DNA from: Mastigamoeba balamuthi
Lineage: Eukaryota > Evosea > Mastigamoebida > Mastigamoebidae
Direction: 5' to 3'
Length of the DNA stretch: 64,000 nt
NCBI GenBank assembly: GCA_902651635.1
Contig: CACRSC010001923.1
Coordinates: 459,463-523,462, forward strand
The position numbers and the translations under genes were made by a program. Below the pieces are notes generated by a model. That model was given only the letters and a program-made list of their open reading frames with translations, searched no databases and was not told where the DNA came from. Shown here piece by piece: positions 53,014-61,539 of this stretch (its first letter is position 1; each line of letters begins with the position of its first letter).

Positions 53014-56000
53014 CTACGAGAAGATGTTGCGGAGGTCCGTGGCCGAGAGCATCTGCGCGATGGCGAAGTCGCCGTCGTTGCCCCCGAGCGCCGCGGCCGT
53101 CATGGCTGCCTTGGACTTCTGCAGCTCGCGCATGCGGTCCTCGATCGTGGCGCTGGCGAAGACGCGGTAGACCGTCACGGCGCTGCTCTGCCCGATCCTG
53201 TGCACGCGCCCGATCTCCTGCTCCTCCGAGGCGCTGTTCCACCAGGGGTCCATGATGAACGCCACGCGCGCGCACGCGAGGTTCAGCGCAGACCCGCCCG
53301 CCAGCGCGCTGACCATCATCACGGCGAAGCCCGCGCGGGCCTCGAACGACGCGATGGCCTCGCGGCGGGCCTCGAGCGACATGGTGCCGTCGACGCGGCT
53401 GAACCAGAACCCCTCCTCCTCGAAGCGGAACTGCAGCAGGTCCAGGAAGCTGCGGAAGTGCGAGAACACGACGCACTTGCCGTCGCCGCCGTCCCGCAGC
53501 GCCCGCAGCCGCAGCGCCACCACGTCGATCTTGCTGCCCCACATGTGGAACCCTCCGCGCCGCCGCGACTCGTCCAGCAGCGCGGGCGCGGCGGGGGCAG
53601 CGGCAGCGGCAGCGGCGTCGGTGTTGTCGCTGTCGGGCTCCGAGGGCTCGGGGAGCTCGCGGAGGTCCGACTCGCGGCACGGGGCGCGGCAGGCGGGGCA
53701 GGCGGTGTTGGGCTGCGGCCTGCGGGGCGACAGCCACCTGCGGATGCACTCTGCGCAGAACACGTGCGCGCAGGGCGTCCGCAGTGCCGTCTCGGCTGCC
53801 ATGGGCTCGAGGCAGATGCCGCACTCGTCCCCCTCGTGGAACCTGCCCTGTGGCAGCCGCCCCTGCTGCTCCTGCTCGTCGCCGTCGCCGCTGTAGTCGT
53901 CGTTTCCTTCGATCTGCTGCTGGCCGGGCAGAAGGTCGCCTGGCCCGGGGGCTCTGCGGGCGTCGGCGAGCGAGGCCTCGTAGTCGTCCTGCAGCGCCGA
54001 GAGGTCCCACGCGGGGCCGCTGGCGGGCAGCGGGCGGTCGCCGACGGCCGCTGCGTAGGCGCGGCGCTTGCGCTGCATCGACGCGAGGTAGAGGAACGGG
54101 TGGTCCGCGCACTGGCGGGCGCGCTGCATGAGCTCGAGGATCATCATGAGGTGCTGCATGATCTCGCCGTTGCCCCCGCGCGCGATGCGGTGGAAGCGCG
54201 CGCGCGACTGGTCCCACGCGGCGTCGTAGAAGACGCGCTCGTCGGGCGAGAGCTCGACGTTGATGTCCTCGACGGCGACGTCGGGGAGGCTCAGCAGCGG
54301 GCGGCCGTCGGGCCCGGGCTGCGACTTGGTCCTGCGCAGCATGTGCGTGGCCAGCAGGTCGCGCAGGGCGTCGCGGCCCGACTGCAGGCCCCGGCGCAGG
54401 GGGTCGACGACCGTCTGGACCCACCACGAGCGGTCCTCAAAGTCGTCGAGGCCCACAAAGTGGAAGAGGCTCCACAGGTCCCCCAGCGAGTTGAATATCG
54501 GCGTCCCTGCGCACACGGTGGTCAGTCGACTGAACGAGTCCACGTGCAATGACGGGCCACCACACGTCTAAAAGAAGAGGTGCATCTCCAATTGAACTGA
54601 ACACAAAAACAAACAAGCGAAGTCGAACACTGAAAATGAAATTGAAATGAAAACGGCTGCAAATGAGGAATACGAGGGCAGCGCGTTGAGGACACGCAGA
54701 GAAAAGACTCGAGGGCACGTGCCTGTGGAGCACCAGCGCTTGCGAGCCTTGAGAGCAAACGCGGCAGCCGCCCCGGAGCTGCGCGAGTTGCGGATGATGT
54801 GGGCCTCGTCGAGCACCACGCGGTACCACTTGCACTCGTGCAGCGCCCTGCCGCCCGCCGCCCACTCGCCCCTCAGCGTGCCGTACGACGTCACGACGAC
54901 GTCGCAGCCCGCGAGCTCCGCGGCCCCGCGGGCCCTCGCCTGCCCGTGGTACAGCGCCACGCGGAACGTCCCGGGCCTCAGGGCCTTGCGCGTGGCCTCG
55001 TCGACCCACTGGCCCGCGCTGGCCAGCGTCGTGACGACGAGCGTGGGCCCGCGGGCCCGCGTGGCCAGCGCCAGCGCGAGCAGCTCGATGGTCTTGCCGA
55101 GGCCCATCTCGTCGCAGAGCAGCCCGCCGCCCGAGACGCCCTCGCGCTCCAGCAGCCACGCGAGGGCCTCCGCCTGGTGCGCCAGCAGCTGCACCGCCAG
55201 GCCCTCGAGGGGTCCGGCTGCTCCGTCGCCGGCGGGGCCGCGGCAGCGACGGGGACCGCGGGGGCGACGGCAGGGGCGGCGGCGGACATCAAGGAGCTCA
55301 GGCGGCGGCGGCGAGCGCAGAGCCGCTGCGCTGCCAGCGCCGCCGACTCGAAGGCCCCGACGTCGGCGACGCGCTCGGCCTCACCGGGGCTCAGCGACGC
55401 AGCGGCGGCGGCAGCAGCAGCAGCAGCAGCAGCGGGGGCAGCGGGGGGCGTCGAGCAGCTGTAGGCCGGGGGGGCAGAGCCTGCGCCTGGGCTGCTGGGC
55501 TCTGACGGCGGTGGCGACGCCTTGGGGGCGCAGAGCGCGGGCGTCGGGGCGTCGCAGTCGCAGTCGTCGACGCCTGTGAGGTCCACGAGGTCCGCGTCGG
55601 GCAGCAGCAGCCCCGCAGAGGCAGCGGCAGCAGCAGCAGGGCCAGGGGGGAGGCCCCGCTCAGCCTTGGGGGGCCTCGGGGCGGGCAGTGGCAGCGGCAG
55701 CAGCGCCTCGCTCTCGGGGTCTCTCTCCGCTGCGCCCCGCTGAGGCGGCGGCTGCGGCACCGCAGAGGCAGCAGCGACAGAGGCGCCGGGGTCGCGCTTG
55801 ACGTCTGCTGGCCAGGCGGGGTCGCGCTTGACTCTGCCCTCCCCCTCGACGACGGCACAGTCGACACAGTCGACGCAGTCCACACAGTCCACACAGTCGT
55901 CACAGTCGACGCAGTCCGCGCAGACGCCGCTGGTCTGGCGCCGCTCGAGGGCCTCTGGCCCGCAGGCGCCGCAGTGGGCTGGCGAGGGCGACGTGAGGTC

Positions 56001-56132
56001 GATGACGGCAGCGCCGTGGCAGCCGCCGCGGGGGGCGCAGCGGAGGTCGTCTGCTGCTGCTGCTGGCGCGCTGGGCGGCCGGCTGCGCTTGCCGGGCGGC
56101 GCGCCGCTGCTGGGCTCCAGGGGCCTCTTCAT
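53014..56132 (-). CDS. SNF2-family RING translocase (Rad5/Rad16/Uls1-like) with SIM-like motifs
   Basis: Two exons, 56132-54723 and 54506-53014, about 967 aa with one missing base beside G4 at 55,209-55,212. The N-terminal about 310 residues are low complexity but hold two SUMO-interaction-like motifs (AAVIDLTSPSP; ADLVDLTGVDD) and a DCV tandem repeat. SNF2 motifs follow: LLCDEMGLGKTIELL (I), VVLDEAHIIRN (II), CSTG/TPIFNSLGDLWSLF (III). A C3HC4 RING (CGICLEPMAAETALRTPC, AHVFCAECIRRW, ACPACR) lies inside the helicase lobe spacing. The C-terminal lobe has CVVFSHFRSFLDLL and EQEIGRVHRIGQSSAVTVY. A RING inside SNF2 marks the Rad5/Rad16/HLTF/SHPRH/Uls1 group; with the SIMs, a SUMO-targeted ubiquitin ligase/translocase like Uls1 is the best inference. 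The intron seems to have a GC donor (ACAG then GCACGT). Confidence 0.9.
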
Positions 56133-56264
56133 CTCCGGCGGCTGCGGGGAGCGCGAGAGGCGTCCTGCGTGGCCTCTCTCGGGTTGTCAACTGCGGGTTT
56201 CTGGCGCAGACGCGGAACGGGGGACGGGTGTGCGCTTTTAGGGGTGGAAAATCGGGTCGGGGGA

Positions 56265-58132
56265 CCGATTTTTAGCCAGAGCACCGATTTTGAGATGACG
56301 AAGCAGAACAAGAGGACTGACGCCAAAGGGCGTTCGTACTCGCGGCTTACCGAGAGCCAGCGAGAGGCGATTTTTTCTCGCGTAAAGACGAACACGGGCG
56401 CGGCGATGGCGAGCGATCGCCAACTTGCGCGAGCTTGCGGCGAGCCTTGGCATAATCGAGACGACCGTGCGCGCAGCGATTCGGGCACATCGGCTTCACC
56501 CTGGTCGTGCGCACGGGAACCGTCTGTTAACTGATGATCAAGAGGAGAACCTGGCGGCCGCTGCCGATGCGCACAGCCTGAACAACATCCCGCTCAGCAA
56601 AGCCGAGTTCCTCGAGCTCATCCGTGCAGCGTACCCGCAGCTCGCGGATCGTCCGCTGAAACATTGGTTCCTGTGATTGCCAGCGGGAACAGAGGTCCTG
56701 GACGGGAAGCGCATCTCGCCGGGCACGTTCAACGAGGTGAAGTCTTGGGTCGAGGAGTTCCCCTCGTTCCTTAAGCGCCACAAGCTCTCTGGCAAGTGGA
56801 TCATCAACGCAGACGAGACCCGTCTCGTTATCGGTCCGGGCAAGGTCACACCCAACGTCATGGCGTCCGCAAGGCGTGACAAGGTCAGCCAGAAGGAGGG
56901 CCCGCAGTGGCAAGTACGCGACATATGTTCTATTCGTCCGGGCCACGGGCGAGGTCCTAATGGATGTTCGTCCTTCCATTTGACGGTGCCAAAGGTGCTG
57001 CTGTCCCGCTCATGCCAGTGATGCGGTGGTCACAGGAGTCACATCCCACGTTCTGGGCATTCAACAGCAGTGGCTTCCTCGATGGTGACCTCTGGTGTGC
57101 GTGCCTCGTAGAGCTGAAGAAGATCGTCATGGAAATTGCACCTGGCATTCAGCCAACATTACTGATCGATAATGCATCAATCCACTCGACAATCGAGACA
57201 CTGAGGTGGTGTGTGGAAAACCTCTTGCATGTGTTCTTTCTTCCACCCCATGTCACACACTTCCTGAACCCACTTGATGACCGGGTGTTCACGGTCTTAA
57301 AGCGCAAGCTATACTCAATCGTGTATCAGCATCTGTCACTCATTGCGGCCAAGAACCAGGGCTTGGCAAGTGCTGTTGTGGAGGCAGCTGTGGTTGCTCG
57401 AGCTGTGATCACTCCACAGATCGTGCGTGATTCCCTAGAGAGGGTGGGCATCTATCCATGGGACAAGGACAAGATCGTCCAGCATGCACATCTCAATGTC
57501 AGTACAGTTTTCTCAGAGCCCGGTGTGCCACTGAGCAGCTGTACAATCGGACCGTGGCTGCCATGTCACGGCGGCTGCGAGACACACTCGAGGAGGCTGC
57601 CAAAAAGACAACCCATGTATAGGCACAAGTCGCTGGCAGGGCGACTGTTCGCAGGAGAAGAAATCCTGTCGGCTAAGCTGCGTGCCCAGGAGGCAAAGAT
57701 GGCAGTGGTGGAGGAGAAGAGGGCCCGTGCTGCAGAGTGTGCTGCAGCAAGAGCAGAGCGGGAGCACAAGAAGCAAGAGAGAATCATGCAACGGAAGGCA
57801 CAGACCTGCAAAGGACAGCATCCGAGCTCGGTCACCAAGCCTGTCTGGAGACACGGCGCAGCATGGCTGTGGTACAGCTCATGTGACGAGTACGGTCTGT
57901 GCCCAGCATGTGTCAAGACTCAGCATCATCTGCTCCAGGTGCACGAGAAGAAATGTGGCAGAAAAAACCAAAGTCAGGCCACCAAAGAAGCGGCAGCACA
58001 GGGCAGATGCCCCAGTGCTGCGGTGGAAGGTTAAGCATAATAACTGTAGTGTCTTTGGTTTCATACAGGGGGAATGATGGAAGATAAACCCGGTTTTGTG
58101 TGGCTAAAGTTAGGTGCTCTGGCTAAAAATCA
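56265..58132 (+). mobile_element. pogo/Tigger-like DNA transposon, degenerate
   Basis: Inverted ends share GATTTTTAGCCAGAGCACC: plus strand at 56,267-56,285 and complement at 58,113-58,131. They flank a pogo-type transposase reading and give a length of about 1.87 kb, normal for the group. The left end abuts the promoter side of the SNF2 gene (about 135 bp upstream of its ATG). A TA lies next to the right end only, so target duplication is uncertain. Confidence 0.75.
56295..58034 (+). pseudogene. pogo-type transposase, broken
   Basis: Helix-turn-helix region from ATG 56,295 (LTESQREAIFSRV), continuing in another frame at about 56,425 (R/ELAASLGIIETTVRAAI). An in-frame TGA at 56,674 follows WFL, and further frame changes occur near 56,910 and 56,960. 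Catalytic blocks are visible: INADETRLVIGPGK, PTLLIDNASIHSTIE and FLPPHVTHFLNPLDDRVF, the DDD pattern of pogo/CENP-B-type DDE_1 transposases. The C-terminus is Lys/Arg/Ala-rich, with a Cys-containing end (CPACVKTQHH). Several independent lesions, not only at homopolymers, mark it as a true pseudogene. Confidence 0.8.
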
Positions 58133-58489
58133 GTACTCAACTCATATGTCTTTGCAGCCAAACGTACCATTTTACCAGTTTCATTGAAAAAACTAAGTAT
58201 GAAAAAATAAGTCGTTTTAAAACAACATTTTGAAAATGGAAAAACTGAGAATGTCGTTTTAAAACAACATGATATTTGAACCAAATTGAACAGCAGAAAA
58301 ATCATTGTTTTTGATTACAATTTTGTTAAAATTGCAATGTTACCAGTGATTTGTGTGTGTGGTGGAATGTATGAAACTGAATTAAGAACATCGTTAAAAC
58401 AGTACCATGAAGAGAAATACCTGAAGAATACATACCAGTGTGAGTGCTGAAAGTGGATGAGTGCATACAGACCGAAAGAGTGCACCTCA

Positions 58490-60715
58490 TTAGGAAGAAA
58501 TGCAGATGAATGTGTCTGGTACTAAGAAAATATAGGGGTTCTGTTGTGTTGTCTGATTGACAAAGATAACAAGAGGTGAGAAAGTGTAGTGTGTTGTGTT
58601 AATGTCCAGAGTGCAGGGACACTGTGCATCTGCTACATCAGCAGATGGATCAATGTCAATGGGTGCATTGCAGTGCATGTTATGACCATGTTCTATGTAC
58701 AACCTGATGGCCTGAAGGGGATCGGCCACATCTGAATTTGCTGATAAGAATGGCCTTGAACATACAACTGGCCCGTGAATGGGACATGTTCCTGAAATGT
58801 CACACTGAAATTGTATAGCAGGCCTAAAAGCAGAGAACCAAATATCAGGTGACTGCATGGGCATTGGCCTGGAACCAGAGGGACCATAGTAGAGCTCATC
58901 AAAAGAGGACTGAGTGAACCTCTGCTGATGAATCTGCTGCAACACAGCCATACTCTGGCATGTAGGTGGAGCAGACAGCAACTGTAGTCCAGCAGGGTTC
59001 TGACACAGGCCCGAATAGAAACCAACAACAGCACTGCTGAGATGACAGCAGTTATTGTGGTTATAGGGCAGGTTAGCTCTTCTGAATGACGCAGGCAAGT
59101 GAACCTGAGCAAGAGGAGGCCTAGCCACTGAAAAAGATGACAGGATGGTGGAGGACTTGGTGGAAGAAGATGTAATTACAGAGCGACCACCAAAGCCTCT
59201 GCTTTTCGTGTTTCTGGGTGTGATGATGGTGTCTGTCACAGGAACAGCTGGCACTACCAACTTTGTTTTTCTCTTGAACAATCTGACTTTTGATTTTTGC
59301 AGTGCAAGTCTTGCTGTCCCTGACCAGTGTGTGGTGTTGTGAAGTAACACACATTTCTTATGAAGCATCAGCCTGCATTTGGTGCATAGGTAGTTGCTTG
59401 AAGACCTCTTTCTCTTTGTGAACCAGCAATAGGAGCAGTAACGGGAAGAGGAGACATGGCAGATTGTGTGACATGCATGGCCCAACTGGGCATCTGAGGG
59501 AATAGAGGAGCTGAATGATGGCTTGTAATAGTAGTGTGTGTGCTGAACCATTTGAAATAGAGCGTCATGTACAAAAGCATCTGTGAAGGCATCCATTGAT
59601 ACCTCACTTTTGTTTTGCATGCAGTAGAGATGATAAGCATTCTGGTTACACAGCATAACAATAAGGTGGAAGTTAGGCATAGTCCACTTGAGCTGCCTGT
59701 AGTGACGGGAGTGAAGTAAGCCAGACCTGGCATTAACAGCATCAACAGCATGGTATTCACTCCTGTACCACTCTGCTATGGCAGAGACCTCTTTCCACTG
59801 CTTTTCGTAAGAGGTTCCCCTCTTCTTGGGTCTGGTGAGACAGAGACAAACAGAATCAGGAGGAATCAGGTTTGTGAGAAGATGGACTTCGCCATTGTCT
59901 CTCCAGGCCAGAGCAGCCAAGGAACCATCAGGGGAGACGGAAAATCGCATTTCGTCCTGCTTGAGCTTGGGAGAGCACAGCCCATTAGCCCAGAGCCAGG
60001 AAGGAGACCTGGCTGTCATGGAAATAGTGAATCCCCAGTCATTTGCATGAAGCCATTGGGCAGTCTCCCATGTGGAGTAGCCCTGATCTATGCACAGGAG
60101 ATAGCCAGGACGTGGAGGAAGAGTCAGGCACAAGGACTGAGTTCTGTGTAGAAGAACCTGATAGTGTTGAGAAGGAATAACTATTTGCAGATTACCTGCC
60201 CTTGGGGTTTTTCATCTACACCCCTGAGCGAGATGTGCCAGATGTAGTTTTCATTAACGAGTATGTCCAAGATATTTCCATTTGGATGCGGTTTTCCTCG
60301 GCCACCATAAGAGTAAAGAGCACATCTGTTTTTATAACTGCATATTGTATCATCAATGGTGTTGTGCTGACCAGGAATCCAGAACATCTTAGCAGCAGTG
60401 TTGAACATCAGAAGTAGGGGTCTCAAAAGAAAATCCTTGCTGTTATCGCTTGCAGATCTGGTTGGAGCAAAGTGCAGATAATTTTTTATTTTCACAAACC
60501 ACTGCCATGACATACTACACTTTATACAATCAATACCCTGTCCCCTGCTCCACAGCTTATGCAGAGATAGATTATAATGCCTGCTATACAGAACAATAGC
60601 TATAAAGCCAAGAAGCTCCTGCCAATCAATAGCAGTCCAGCATCCAGGATGACTGAGCATTGGGGGATTTGTTGTCGATGCCAGTTTTTCCAGGACTCGT
60701 TGATTGGTAAACTCA
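58490..60715 (-). CDS. piggyBac-like transposase (upstream exon uncertain)
   Basis: Two open exons joined by a 57-58 bp GT-AG intron near 60,195-60,138 (donor GTAATC, acceptor CTACACAG) give at least 690 residues without a stop. Signature blocks: the N-terminal ELLGFIAIVLYSRHYN domain; the catalytic aspartate regions TIDDTICSYKNRC, YLLCIDQGYSTWET and YHAVDAVNARSG. A C-terminal Cys-rich zinc-binding segment follows (CSYCWFTKRKR, then LCTKCRLMLHKKC). This is the DDE_Tnp_1_7/piggyBac pattern. The reading is also open upstream of 60,660 (CEFTNQRVLEKLAS), so an earlier exon probably exists. TTAA-flanked TIRs were not found. The open frame and preserved aspartates suggest a recent or domesticated copy. 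Confidence 0.8.
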
Positions 60716-60914
60716 CAGATTAGAGTCAGAAAGGATTAAGTAAAGAATAGCATGAAGAACAGCAGGGGAGTCATGCAAGTAGCTGGTATGTTGATTGGAT
60801 GTTTTTGAATCCCATTCTGAACATGTGAAGCAGCAGTTCCAACAAAGTTGTTGTGGTTGGACCATCTCTGAAAAAGTGATAGAATCAGAGTAGCTACTAA
60901 AGAACAATGTTGTA

Positions 60915-61180
60915 AAAGTTGAAAAGTGTCGCGAAAGCAACAGTTGAAAAGTGTCACGAAAGTGACAGTTGAAAAGTGTCGCGAAAGTGACAGTTGAAAA
61001 GTGTTGCGAAAGTGACAGTTGAAAAGTGTTGCTAACAGTTGAAAGTGTCACTAAAGCGACAGTTGAAAGTGTCGCGAAAGCGACAGTTGAAAGTGTCGCG
61101 AAAGCAACAGTTGAAAGTGTTGTGAAATCGATAGATGAAAGTGTCGCTAAAGCGACAGTTGAAAAAGTGTTACTAAAGAA
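60915..61180 (-). repeat. Hairpin-unit array, inverted arm (about 11 units)
   Basis: Tandem units of about 22-26 bp, type GTCGCGAAAGCGACAGTTGA, upstream of the piggyBac-like gene and in the same transcriptional sense as that gene. Each unit contains a self-complementary core GTCGC-GAAA-GCGAC. The same unit occurs in the opposite plus-strand orientation at 61,900-62,332 and 62,955-63,081. Confidence 0.95.
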
Positions 61181-61539
61181 ACTCTAAAAAACAGAAAAAT
61201 ATTTAAATAATAAAATGAAATTCTATCAATTGTTTAATATCAAAACAGTATGGATACTATTTTTAGCTTACCTGTGTATGAAGAGTTTCTGCTTTCATCT
61301 TGCGGGCACTCCTGCCTAGCTTTCTGCCACAGCTGCCGCAGTGCATGGTTTTACCTGAGAGCCTGGCCATTTGGGATTTGTATTAAGGAATTTGAAAGGC
61401 AAATTGGTGTGACTGAAGAACCACAGTTAAATTAGAAATGCTATAAGAAGATAATGAGAAGATAGAAATATCATGATATTTGTACATTTTAGTGAAAGAG
61501 ATATACAAATCTTGATATTTAAGAGTCTTTTTCAAAACA

